Shown here piece by piece: positions 16,042-23,381 of a stretch of DNA of 64,000 bases. The notes under the pieces are model-generated. The model saw only the letters and a list, made by a program, of their open reading frames with translations. It was not told where the DNA came from and searched no databases. The position numbers were made by a program, and so were the translations under genes. Source of the DNA: DALYDP01 sp964541635 (GTDB lineage Bacteria > Patescibacteriota > Gracilibacteria > Peribacterales > Peribacteraceae); the NCBI GenBank assembly GCA_964541635.1, contig CAZIQM010000001.1:1-64000 (forward strand), given 5' to 3'. Numbering within the stretch: the stretch's first letter is position 1; each line of letters opens with the position of its first letter.

Positions 16042-16677
16042 ATGCACCCCCTCCTCCAGTCGATCTCCAGCCAAATCAACCGCGGACACATCACCCCCAC
16101 GAACTTCATCATCCCGACCGTCATCGAGAAGACGCAGTTCGGCGAACGCGTGTACGACATCTACTCGCGCCTCCTCGAGGAGCGCATCGTCTTCCTCGGC
16201 ACGGCGATCAACGACGACGTCGCCAACGCGATTATCGCGCAGTTCCTCTTCCTCCAGAAGGAAGACCCGAAGAAGGACATCACGATGTACGTGAACTCCC
16301 CCGGCGGACAGGTGACGTCCACGATGGCGATGTACGACACGATGCAGCACATCTCGCCGGACGTTTCGACCGTATGCCTCGGCATGGCGGCCTCGGGCGG
16401 CGCGATCATCCTCATGGGCGGCCACAAGGGAAAGCGCTTCGCCCTCAAGCATTCCGAGATCATGATCCACCAGCCGCTCGGCGGCACCGAAGGCCAGGCG
16501 ACGGACATCGCGATCCACGCCGAGCACATCATCAACATGAAGAACACCCTCAACGAGCTCATCGCTAAGCACACCGGCAAGAAGCTCGAGCAGGTGAAGC
16601 AGGACACCGAGCGCGACAAGTTCCTCACGGCGAAGGAGGCGCTCGAGTACGGACTCATCGACAAGATCATCGACTAA
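16042..16677 (+). CDS. clpP: ATP-dependent Clp protease proteolytic subunit
   Basis: This 211-residue serine protease forms the ClpP barrel that degrades substrates handed over by ClpX or ClpC. The catalytic triad is visible: S118 in GMAASGGAIIL, H143 in SEIMIHQPLGG and D192 in DTERDKFL. Its length matches family members with little propeptide. The start at 16042 is used because TAGAAT (16010-16015) overlaps the alternative ATG at 16015, which therefore cannot be in the mRNA. A strong terminator follows. No Clp ATPase is adjacent. Confidence 0.95.
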   Translation: MHPLLQSISSQINRGHITPTNFIIPTVIEKTQFGERVYDIYSRLLEERIVFLGTAINDDVANAIIAQFLFLQKEDPKKDITMYVNSPGGQVTSTMAMYDTMQHISPDVSTVCLGMAASGGAIILMGGHKGKRFALKHSEIMIHQPLGGTEGQATDIAIHAEHIINMKNTLNELIAKHTGKKLEQVKQDTERDKFLTAKEALEYGLIDKIID

Positions 16678-16688
16678 GGCTCGAAAAA

Positions 16689-16711
16689 GGGCGCCCGAGC
16701 GGCGCCCTTTT
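16689..16711 (+). terminator. Terminator after clpP
   Basis: GGGCGCC and GGCGCCC pair around CGAGC, followed by TTTTC. Confidence 0.85.
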
Positions 16712-16731
16712 CATATCCCAGTGTTGCCGTC

Positions 16732-17280
16732 TTACTTCTTCTTGCCGACCGGCTTCTTGGCCGGGGCCTTCGCGATCATCACGGGCTTCGGCGCGGGAGC
16801 GCGCATCGCCGGGGCCGGCATGGGCTTGGCGGCGGGAGCGCAGCAGTCACCCGTGCAGCAGAAGCCGCGGGCGGCAGCCATGTAGAAGAGCACCCAGATG
16901 ATGGCGTTCATCGCCGGGGGCATGGTGTCGTTGAGCGAGAGGCCCGACAGGACCGACTTGAGCATGAGCCCGGCCGGGATGCTGAGCAGGGCGATGCCCG
17001 CGAGGAGCGTGCCGACCGCCGGCATGTAGCCGAAGGCCATGAAGACGCCACCGACGATCATGAGGCCCGGGAGCAAGTAGCCCCAAACGAAGCCGAGACC
17101 GACGAGGACGTTGATTTCGGTTCCGCGGACGGAGAATTCCAAACCGCGGCCGACCGCCTCGGCGAAATTCGCGGCGTCCATGTAGTGCGCGACGCCGACG
17201 AGGGCGAGGGCGAGACCGAAACCGATGCGCACGGCCTTCTTGGCCACCGCCATCGGATGGGACATCGTAGAAGAGTTCAT
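16732..17280 (-). CDS. DoxX-like four-helix membrane protein
   Basis: The 182-residue product has four hydrophobic helices in the DoxX/DoxD pattern (VRIGFGLALALVGVAHYMDA; INVLVGLGFVWGYLLPGLMI; GTLLAGIALLSIPAGLML; AIIWVLFYMAAARGF). A cysteine cluster follows (CCTGDCC), then an Ala/Pro/Lys-rich tail ending KKPVGKKK. DoxX-like proteins are often linked to redox or stress functions, but none can be assigned here. The paired cysteines at the membrane edge are notable and could bind metal. It diverges from tgt. Confidence 0.7.
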   Translation of the reverse strand: MNSSTMSHPMAVAKKAVRIGFGLALALVGVAHYMDAANFAEAVGRGLEFSVRGTEINVLVGLGFVWGYLLPGLMIVGGVFMAFGYMPAVGTLLAGIALLSIPAGLMLKSVLSGLSLNDTMPPAMNAIIWVLFYMAAARGFCCTGDCCAPAAKPMPAPAMRAPAPKPVMIAKAPAKKPVGKKK

Positions 17281-17392
17281 AAAAAAGGAAGTGGGAAGCG
17301 TTGGAAAGCAGTCTGAACGCGGCGGCACGTGCGCGACAAGTGCCCGTCGCCACTTGATGTTGCCGAAAACGCGAAACCTGTATGCTTCGCGC

Positions 17393-18460
17393 GTGTTTCA
17401 TGTGAACAACGAAACGGCCCGCGGACGCGCCGGACGCATCGAAACGATGCACGGCGTGATCGAAACCCCCGTGTTCTTCCCCGTCGCGACCGACGGCGCG
17501 ATGCGCGGGCTCAGTCTTGAGGACACGCGCGCCCTCGGCTCGAGCGTGCTGCTCTGCAACACGTACCACCTCCACCTGCAGCCGGGCGAAGCGATCGTGA
17601 AGGCGGCCGGCGGCCTGCACGAATTCATCGGCTGGGACGGACCGATCCTCACCGACAGCGGCGGGTTCCAGGTGTTCTCGCTCCAAGACCTCCTCACGAT
17701 CGAAGAGCACGGCGTGAAATTCAAATCGCACCTCGACGGCTCCCCGCTCTTCCTCGGACCGGAAGAAGCCATGCGCATCCAGCACGCGCTCGGATCCGAC
17801 ATCATCATGTGCTTCGACCAATGCCCGCCGTCGACGGCTGCGCGAAGCGTCCAAGAAGAAGCCGTCGACCGGACGATCCGGTGGGCGAAGGAGTGCAAGC
17901 AATGGCACGAGAAGTTAAAAGCGGCATCGGGCAAGAATCCCCTGCTCTTCGGCATCGTCCAAGGCGGGTTGGAAAAAGACCTGCGCAGGAAGTGCGCCGA
18001 GGAACTCATCGCCATCGGGTTCGACGGCTACGCGGTGGGCGGGCTCGCCGTGGGCGAAACCGAAGCCGAGATGTACGACGTCCTCGACGCCGTGTGCCCC
18101 CTCCTCCCGAAGGACAAACCCCGTTACCTCATGGGCGTGGGTCGGGTCGAACAGCACAAACAGGCCGTCGCGCGCGGCATCGACATGTTCGACTGCGTCC
18201 TTCCGATGCGCGAAGCCCGGCACGGAAAAATCCACCGCAGCGACGGCACGACCATCAACATCCTCAACAGCGAGTACCGCACCGACCACTCGCCCATCGA
18301 CGCCGATTCCCCCGCCGCGATGGGGCGGAACCACTCGAAGGCCTACCTCGCCCACCTGTTCCGGGCGAAGGAACGCTACGCCGAGACGATCGCGTGCATG
18401 CAGAACATGGCCGTGACGCTGGATGCCATGCGGAAACTGCGGGAAGCGATTTCGGCGTAG
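17393..18460 (+). CDS. tgt: tRNA-guanine transglycosylase lacking zinc ligands
   Basis: This 355-residue TIM-barrel enzyme would exchange guanine 34 for a queuine precursor in GUN tRNAs. The substrate motif TDSGGFQVFSL carries D88, the nucleophile lies in MFDCVLPMREARHG (D267), and GGLAVGE is present. The zinc site of bacterial Tgt (CxCxxC plus a later His) is gone: the aligned positions are S306, A308, G311 and Q337, at exactly the expected spacing. The frame extends upstream, but I start at GTG 17393 because TATGCT ends 6 nt before it. Whether it remains active without zinc is unknown. Confidence 0.9.
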   Translation: MFHVNNETARGRAGRIETMHGVIETPVFFPVATDGAMRGLSLEDTRALGSSVLLCNTYHLHLQPGEAIVKAAGGLHEFIGWDGPILTDSGGFQVFSLQDLLTIEEHGVKFKSHLDGSPLFLGPEEAMRIQHALGSDIIMCFDQCPPSTAARSVQEEAVDRTIRWAKECKQWHEKLKAASGKNPLLFGIVQGGLEKDLRRKCAEELIAIGFDGYAVGGLAVGETEAEMYDVLDAVCPLLPKDKPRYLMGVGRVEQHKQAVARGIDMFDCVLPMREARHGKIHRSDGTTINILNSEYRTDHSPIDADSPAAMGRNHSKAYLAHLFRAKERYAETIACMQNMAVTLDAMRKLREAISA

Positions 18461-18550
18461 CACGCTTGGAAAACAAAAAGACGTTATGGCAGGGATTTCA
18501 CCGCCTACGACGAAATCGTGTTCTGCCCTTCCCTTGGGGCTGAACCGAAA

Positions 18551-18871
18551 TTACAAGACCTTGATCCCCTTGATCGTGATCGTCGTGTAGTCCTGCTTGT
18601 GGCCCTTCGTGCGCATGTAGCGCTTGCGGCGGCGGAACTTGAAGACGGTCACCTTATCGTGGCGGCCGTGGTCGACCACTTCGGCCTCGACGGACGCGCC
18701 CTTCACCGTGGGGCTGCCGAGGGTGAGCTCCCCGGCGTCCGACACGACCATGAGGACGTCGTCGAACGTCAGTTTGTCCTTGGCTTTGGAATCGACGTGC
18801 AGCGGCACCTTGAGGGTGTCACCCACGGCGACCTTTTCCTGGAAGCCGGCGATTTGGACGACTGCGAACAT
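18551..18871 (-). CDS. rplU: 50S ribosomal protein L21
   Basis: The 106-residue protein starts MFAVVQIAGFQEKVAVGDTL and contains the conserved basic stretch FKFRRRKRYMRTKGHKQDYT that contacts 23S rRNA. Usually rplU is followed by rpmA (L27); here rpmA lies about 33 kb away at 51646. TAGGAT precedes the gene on the minus strand. The roughly 90 bases between this gene's stop and tgt hold nothing recognisable. Confidence 0.95.
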   Translation of the reverse strand: MFAVVQIAGFQEKVAVGDTLKVPLHVDSKAKDKLTFDDVLMVVSDAGELTLGSPTVKGASVEAEVVDHGRHDKVTVFKFRRRKRYMRTKGHKQDYTTITIKGIKVL

Positions 18872-18925
18872 AGGAAAGCCGCGATATCCTAGGGATTCCC
18901 CCGGGGTCCCGCAAGCCGATTTGCA

Positions 18926-18956
18926 TCAAAAAGAGCCAGGCGGAACGCCCGCCTGG
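18926..18956 (-). terminator. Terminator after the desaturase gene
   Basis: CCAGGCGG and CCGCCTGG pair around a 5-nt loop, followed on the minus strand by CTCTTTTTG. Confidence 0.85.
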
Positions 18957-18980
18957 CCCTTTGAGTAGTCCCAATCGATG

Positions 18981-19895
18981 TTATGACGATTCAAGCTTGT
19001 TGGACGGGTCGCTTTTGACGGCCCAGGCCAACCCGCATAGCCAAAGGAAACAGATGAACCAATACGAACAATCTATCTCCCACCATGCGTGCCCGTGGCG
19101 GGCGCAGGTGGGTTTGGCATGGTGGTTGTTATGCCACCCCTCGCCGAAGGCGAGGATGCCGATGATCCAGTTGTTGCGGCTGTTGTCGCGCGTTTCGTAC
19201 GTGCGGTACCCCCAGATGTGGGTAACGCTGTTCACGCACCACGTGACGTTCCAGACGAACACCACCCGGAGGAAGTATCCCCAGAGGAGGAACGAGCTAA
19301 CGCCCGGCCATCCCCCGACGAGGTACCCGATCCCGCCGATCGCCGCGGCCATCACCACGGGCACGAGCCAGTAGCGACGGTGGACGAAGAGCGACACCGG
19401 ATCCTCGAGGATGTCGGACGCGTATTTGCGCGCATCCGCTTCTTTCTCCGGGGACGTGTGGTACACGAACAACCATCCGGCGTGCGACCAGAGCCACCCG
19501 TGTTCCGGACTGTGGGGATCCCCCTCGTGGTCCGAATACTGGTGGTGCTTCCGGTGCTGGGCGATCCATTCGACGTCGGATCCCTGGAGGGCCATCCAAC
19601 CGCACGTCTTGAGGAACAATTTCACCGGCCACCACGTTTCGAAACCCCCGTGGGTTTGGAGACGGTGGTAACAGACGGTGATCCCGACCATGCCCGTGAC
19701 GGGCACGAGGACGAGGAACGAGACGATCGCTTCCCAACGGACGATGTACGGCATCAGCGCGGGGGCATCGAGCACTCCGAGCAGTAGCAAGGCGGAAACG
19801 ATGGCGAATCCGACCGCTACCGCGTGGACGAACAGGATGAACCCGCCGACGACGTAATCGACACCGTGGGGAAATTTTACCGAGGACGTAGTCAC
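18981..19895 (-). CDS. Acyl-CoA/acyl-lipid fatty acid desaturase
   Basis: This 304-residue membrane desaturase has the three His boxes of the delta-9 class: HRLQTH (77-82), HRKHH (114-118) and HNNHH (255-259). These bind a di-iron centre, and about four membrane helices surround them. It would introduce a double bond into membrane acyl chains using O2 and an electron donor not seen here, implying contact with oxygen. Start is GTG at 19895. It is a single-gene unit with its own terminator. Confidence 0.92.
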   Translation of the reverse strand: MTTSSVKFPHGVDYVVGGFILFVHAVAVGFAIVSALLLLGVLDAPALMPYIVRWEAIVSFLVLVPVTGMVGITVCYHRLQTHGGFETWWPVKLFLKTCGWMALQGSDVEWIAQHRKHHQYSDHEGDPHSPEHGWLWSHAGWLFVYHTSPEKEADARKYASDILEDPVSLFVHRRYWLVPVVMAAAIGGIGYLVGGWPGVSSFLLWGYFLRVVFVWNVTWCVNSVTHIWGYRTYETRDNSRNNWIIGILAFGEGWHNNHHAKPTCARHGHAWWEIDCSYWFICFLWLCGLAWAVKSDPSNKLESS

Positions 19896-19949
19896 GATAT
19901 GTGCCTTTCTGTGGTTTCAAAGAGACTGGGACCTATCCGCATCAAGACA

Positions 19950-19979
19950 GAAAAAAGGCGGCCGTACAAGGCCGCCCTT
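19950..19979 (-). terminator. Terminator after the MIP channel gene
   Basis: GGCGGCC/GGCCGCC hairpin with a 6-nt loop, followed on the minus strand by TTTTTT. Confidence 0.9.
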
Positions 19980-20002
19980 TCGGATTCGCGGGAAAACGCC
20001 GT

Positions 20003-20626
20003 TTACTGGGCGTGATGGACGTGCGCGTGCTCCGGCTCGACGAACCAGCGGTAGAGCCACGCGGCGGCGATCGTGCCGACGATCGGACCGACCAAGTACG
20101 CCAAGGAGAACGAGTGGATGCCGAACGCGACCGCGGGGTTGAGTACGCCGTTGCTGCCGGAGGCAGTGGCCACCAAGACCCCCAACGTCAGCGACGAGCC
20201 GACGACCAACCCGGACGCGCCCTTCGACACTTTGCCCTCGACGACCGACATGATGCCCCACAGGAGCAGGAAGGCGCCCATCGCTTCCGCGATCGTGACC
20301 CAGGCGGTGTTCACGATCGTCGGGGAAGGGGCCTCACCCGTGAGCTTCACGACGACGAACGACGCCGCGATGGCTCCCACGAACTGCGCGAGCATGTAGT
20401 ACACCGCGTCGTTGACGCCGATTTTCTTGATCGTCGCGAGCGCGACCGTGACCGCCGGGTTGAGGTGCGCGCCGCTGATCCAGCCGACCGTGTACACGAA
20501 GAGGCCGAGCGTCAGTCCGGCCAAGACCGGAACGGGAAGACCGAGGACGCCGGTCAGCCCCAGCGAGACGGCGAGCGTGAGGACGAAGGTACCGATGAGT
20601 TCCGCGAGGTAAGGCTTGAACGTCAT
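20003..20626 (-). CDS. MIP-family channel (aquaporin-like)
   Basis: This 207-residue, six-helix channel starts FKPYLAELIGTFVLTLAV. Both NPA half-loops are present: GAHLNPAV (N56-A58) and GVLNPAVAFG (N163-A165). The residue after the second NPA is V166 rather than the arginine that lines the selectivity filter of nearly all MIPs, so permeability may differ from water or glycerol. The protein is short, with a His-rich tail (EPEHAHVHHAQ). TAGGAT lies 24 nt upstream of the ATG. Confidence 0.9.
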   Translation of the reverse strand: MTFKPYLAELIGTFVLTLAVSLGLTGVLGLPVPVLAGLTLGLFVYTVGWISGAHLNPAVTVALATIKKIGVNDAVYYMLAQFVGAIAASFVVVKLTGEAPSPTIVNTAWVTIAEAMGAFLLLWGIMSVVEGKVSKGASGLVVGSSLTLGVLVATASGSNGVLNPAVAFGIHSFSLAYLVGPIVGTIAAAWLYRWFVEPEHAHVHHAQ

Positions 20627-20776
20627 GGGGTGGAAAGGAAGGATGGCCTGATCCTAGCGTGTCGGTCGAAAGCGGAACCACTTCCCCGCGATCACCGCAA
20701 GCCAAAAGAAACGGTGGATTCCCGTAACGATCCGGGCGATCATCCGTATATCCTTGTGCTTCCCCCTCCGCTCCCC

Positions 20777-21049
20777 ATGACCCCCCGTCTCCTCGCACTC
20801 TCCGCCGCGGCCCTCGCGTTCGCCGCGTGCACGCCCGCGCCAGCCCCCGGCACCAACGGCGGCGCGGTTCCGCCTCCGACGTCGTCGGCGCCGTCCGCCG
20901 CTTCGTCCTCGTCGTCCAGCGTGGCGCAGCGCCCGCTCTCGAAGGAAGGCGACATGTGCGGCGGCATCGCCGGATTCCAGTGCGAACCCGGACTCTTCTG
21001 CAAGTACGACGGCGCGTATCCCGACGCTGCCGGCGTCTGCATCAAGTGA
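20777..21049 (+). CDS. Small lipoprotein with Cys-rich module
   Basis: This 90-residue protein has a lipoprotein signal peptide with lipobox AFAACT (Cys at residue 18) and a Ser/Ala/Pro linker. A compact four-cysteine module follows (GDMCGGIAGFQCEPGLFCKY, then a final Cys near the C terminus), probably disulfide-bonded outside the cell. Similar 'CGGIxGxxC' modules occur on bacterial surface proteins, but I cannot assign a role. TATATC lies 24 nt before the ATG. msrA begins 13 nt after its stop. Confidence 0.75.
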   Translation: MTPRLLALSAAALAFAACTPAPAPGTNGGAVPPPTSSAPSAASSSSSSVAQRPLSKEGDMCGGIAGFQCEPGLFCKYDGAYPDAAGVCIK

Positions 21050-21062
21050 TAGGATGCACCCG

Positions 21063-21542
21063 ATGACGACACTCGAAACGGCGACGTTCGGCGCCGGATG
21101 CTTCTGGGGCGTCGAAGAAACGTTCCTGCGCACGAAGGGCGTCGTGAAAACGACCGCGGGGTACCTCGGCGGCACGTTGCCGGACCCGACCTACCAGGAC
21201 GTCTGCAGCGGAACGACCGGCCACGCCGAAGTCGTGCAGGTCGAATTCGACCCGACGGTCGTGACGTACGACGAGCTCCTGAAGGTCTTCTGGGACAACC
21301 ACGACCCCACGCAGAAGAACCGCCAGGGTCCCGACGTCGGCGACCAGTACCGCTCGGCGATTTTCGTGCATTCGCCCGCGCAACGCGCCGCCGCCGAAGC
21401 GTCGAAGGCAGCCCTGGAGAAGGCCAAGCGTTTCGCGCGGCCCATCGCCACGGAAATCACCGAAGCGTCGGCGTTCTACCCGGCCGAGGACGAGCACCAA
21501 CAGTACCTGCGCAAGCGCGGTCTGGACTCGTGCCACATCTGA
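21063..21542 (+). CDS. msrA: Peptide methionine-(S)-sulfoxide reductase
   Basis: This 159-residue enzyme repairs oxidised methionine. The catalytic motif GCFWG carries C13, followed by GYLGGTLPDPTYQDVCSGTTGHAE. NHDPTQKNRQGPDVGDQYRS is the standard substrate region, and the C terminus keeps a resolving-type cysteine (RGLDSCHI). Start 21063 follows TAGGAT by 7 nt. Together with the desaturase it indicates oxygen exposure. Confidence 0.95.
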   Translation: MTTLETATFGAGCFWGVEETFLRTKGVVKTTAGYLGGTLPDPTYQDVCSGTTGHAEVVQVEFDPTVVTYDELLKVFWDNHDPTQKNRQGPDVGDQYRSAIFVHSPAQRAAAEASKAALEKAKRFARPIATEITEASAFYPAEDEHQQYLRKRGLDSCHI

Positions 21543-21573
21543 CACGAACGCGCGCGGGGGGTACCATCGGTGC

Positions 21574-21969
21574 GTGACCAAAGCGTGGCACGCGTTCTTC
21601 GGGTTCGTGACGGCCGTCGTGGTGACGACGATGGTCGCGCCCGGCGCGTTCGGTTTGCAGGGCTACACGCAGTGGGGCGGGATGTACGTCGACGGGTGGT
21701 GCAACGTGATCGTGTCGCACACGCCGCTCGAGATCGATCCCTCGGCCGAGACGTTCGAAATCCGCGAGGACCAACGCGACGTGTGGTACACGCCCATGCA
21801 TAACCCGCGCTCGTGCGTCGCGTGGGCGCGCAGCTGGTGCGGGCAGACCGCGCCGAACGGCTGGACCGTGGGCGCCGCGTACGCCTACCACCGCGGGACG
21901 TACCTCGAAAACGACGTCGACATCTGCTCGCTGCCGGACCGTCCGGAATTCCGCTGGTACCGCCGATGA
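21574..21969 (+). CDS. Small exported protein, function unknown
   Basis: The 131-residue product begins at GTG, 6 nt after TACCAT, with a signal-like N terminus (AFFGFVTAVVVTTMVAPGAFG). The mature part contains four cysteines (DGWCNVIV, RSCVAWARSWCGQ, VDICSLP) that could form two disulfides, and many aromatic residues. No family is recognised. Its stop overlaps the next start (ATGA), so the two proteins are probably made together. Confidence 0.65.
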   Translation: MTKAWHAFFGFVTAVVVTTMVAPGAFGLQGYTQWGGMYVDGWCNVIVSHTPLEIDPSAETFEIREDQRDVWYTPMHNPRSCVAWARSWCGQTAPNGWTVGAAYAYHRGTYLENDVDICSLPDRPEFRWYRR

Positions 21970-22817
21970 GCATCCGACGCGCGTTCGATCGCTGGCGCGG
22001 GAACATCGGGCCGTGGACGCTCGCGGCCCAGGTCCTCGTCGGGCTCTTCTTCCTCGCGGCGGCGGCGCACAAGGTGTCCATGTATTTCGTCGACGGCCGC
22101 TCGATCGCCGACGATTTCGCGTATTGGGAGAGCCTGGGGTATCCGCCGCAGTGGTACCGGGCGTTCCTGCATGCGCTCTTCGCCCTGCCGTACGGGCACA
22201 GGGTCCTCGAGATCGCCGTCATCGCGCTCCAGGGCGTCGGCGGCGCCTTGCTGGTCCTGAACCGCGGCACGCGGATCGGCGGCTGGCTCCTGCTCTTCGT
22301 GCAAGCGAACGTGTTCCTGGGAACGTTCCACCACCTCGGCTTCAACGAGTTCGTCGGCGTGTCGCTCGCCATCGCGCTGTACTTCGCGCTCCGGCCGTCG
22401 GACGGACGCTGGACCGGCGCGGGATGGAGGGCGATCGTCTGGCCCGTGGCCGCGGTCACAGCGCTCTTCCTCTACAACCGCTGGGTCATGGGCGACCCGT
22501 GGATCGCGAACGTGGAATGGCGGAGGCTGGACCTGCAGCAGGACGTCATGTCGACGGCGTGGTTCTGGAAATCGTCCGCTTTGGCCATCGCGGCCTCCCC
22601 CATCGGGCCGTACGCCTGGGTCGCGCCGTGGTGGATCGGCCTCGCGTTGGTCCCGCCGCTGTTCTCGCGACGGGCGCGTCCCTACGCGCTCGCCGGCCTC
22701 CTGGTGCTCGCGACGCTGCGCACCCTCACGTGGATGAACTCGATCACGAGCCAAGGCGTGCTCTTCGTGCTCCTGTACTTCCTGGTCCTCGCCGACGAAC
22801 GGGAACGGACGCGGTGA
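21966..22817 (+). CDS. Multi-pass membrane protein, DoxX/HTTM-like
   Basis: This 283-residue protein has about seven hydrophobic helices, including TLAAQVLVGLFFLAAAAHKV, VLEIAVIALQGVGGALLVL and GVLFVLLYFLVLADE. The first third resembles DoxX-like proteins. No catalytic motif is apparent. The ATG overlaps the previous stop by four bases, implying translational coupling with the exported Cys-containing protein; the pair may form one envelope unit. Confidence 0.7.
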   Translation: MSIRRAFDRWRGNIGPWTLAAQVLVGLFFLAAAAHKVSMYFVDGRSIADDFAYWESLGYPPQWYRAFLHALFALPYGHRVLEIAVIALQGVGGALLVLNRGTRIGGWLLLFVQANVFLGTFHHLGFNEFVGVSLAIALYFALRPSDGRWTGAGWRAIVWPVAAVTALFLYNRWVMGDPWIANVEWRRLDLQQDVMSTAWFWKSSALAIAASPIGPYAWVAPWWIGLALVPPLFSRRARPYALAGLLVLATLRTLTWMNSITSQGVLFVLLYFLVLADERERTR

Positions 22818-22820
22818 GCG

Positions 22821-23288
22821 TCACTTCGCGCCCTTCATCTTCTCGATCTCCTTGATGATTTCGCCGAGCGCGCCCTCGATTTTGTCGAGCGTGACGTCGT
22901 GCTTCTGGTGGATCGCCTCCTCTTCGTCCGCTTCCACCTGGATCTCGTCGACGTCCTTCTGGATGTCCTCGACGTCATCGTGGATGTCTTCCACGTCCTC
23001 GTGGATGTCCTCGACCCGCTCCTGGATCACGTCGATGTCTTCCACCACGCCCTCGAGGCTCTGGGACTGCTGGTTGATGGCCATCTGGATGAAGATCGCG
23101 AGGTAGATGGCCTCGAGCGACACGACCGTCGTGACCGTGAGGAGGATTTTGTCGAAGTCGTAGCCGAAAAGCACGAGCGAGAAGCTGACGATGAAAAGCG
23201 CCGTGTGCACCAACAACGACGACACCGAACCGATCCAATCGGTGGCGGACTTCGCGGCTGCGTTGATTGTGCGTTGGACGGGCGACAT
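22821..23288 (-). CDS. Two-helix membrane protein with long acidic coiled coil
   Basis: The 155-residue protein has two membrane helices in the first 75 residues (VHTALFIVSFSLVLFGY and VTTVVSLEAIYLAIFIQMAI), resembling DUF1003 or low-affinity iron permease-like proteins. A striking repeat follows (VEDIHEDVEDIHDDVEDIQK) and predicts as a parallel coiled coil rich in Asp and Glu. An ATG at 23309 is an alternative start. It is convergent with the membrane protein gene to the left. Function unknown. Confidence 0.7.
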   Translation of the reverse strand: MSPVQRTINAAAKSATDWIGSVSSLLVHTALFIVSFSLVLFGYDFDKILLTVTTVVSLEAIYLAIFIQMAINQQSQSLEGVVEDIDVIQERVEDIHEDVEDIHDDVEDIQKDVDEIQVEADEEEAIHQKHDVTLDKIEGALGEIIKEIEKMKGAK

Positions 23289-23381
23289 GGCTCTCGGGTG
23301 AGCGCGCATCCTGCTCCGGCTTCGGGAAGGAGGCAACTTTTTGTCGGACGGAACGCGCGCCTTGCCGTACCATGCACCGGC

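Noticed and set aside
22899..23381. N-terminal extension of the helicase by 161 codons
   Set aside because: The extension is the reverse of the coiled-coil gene on the other strand, and the helicase fold begins right after 23382.
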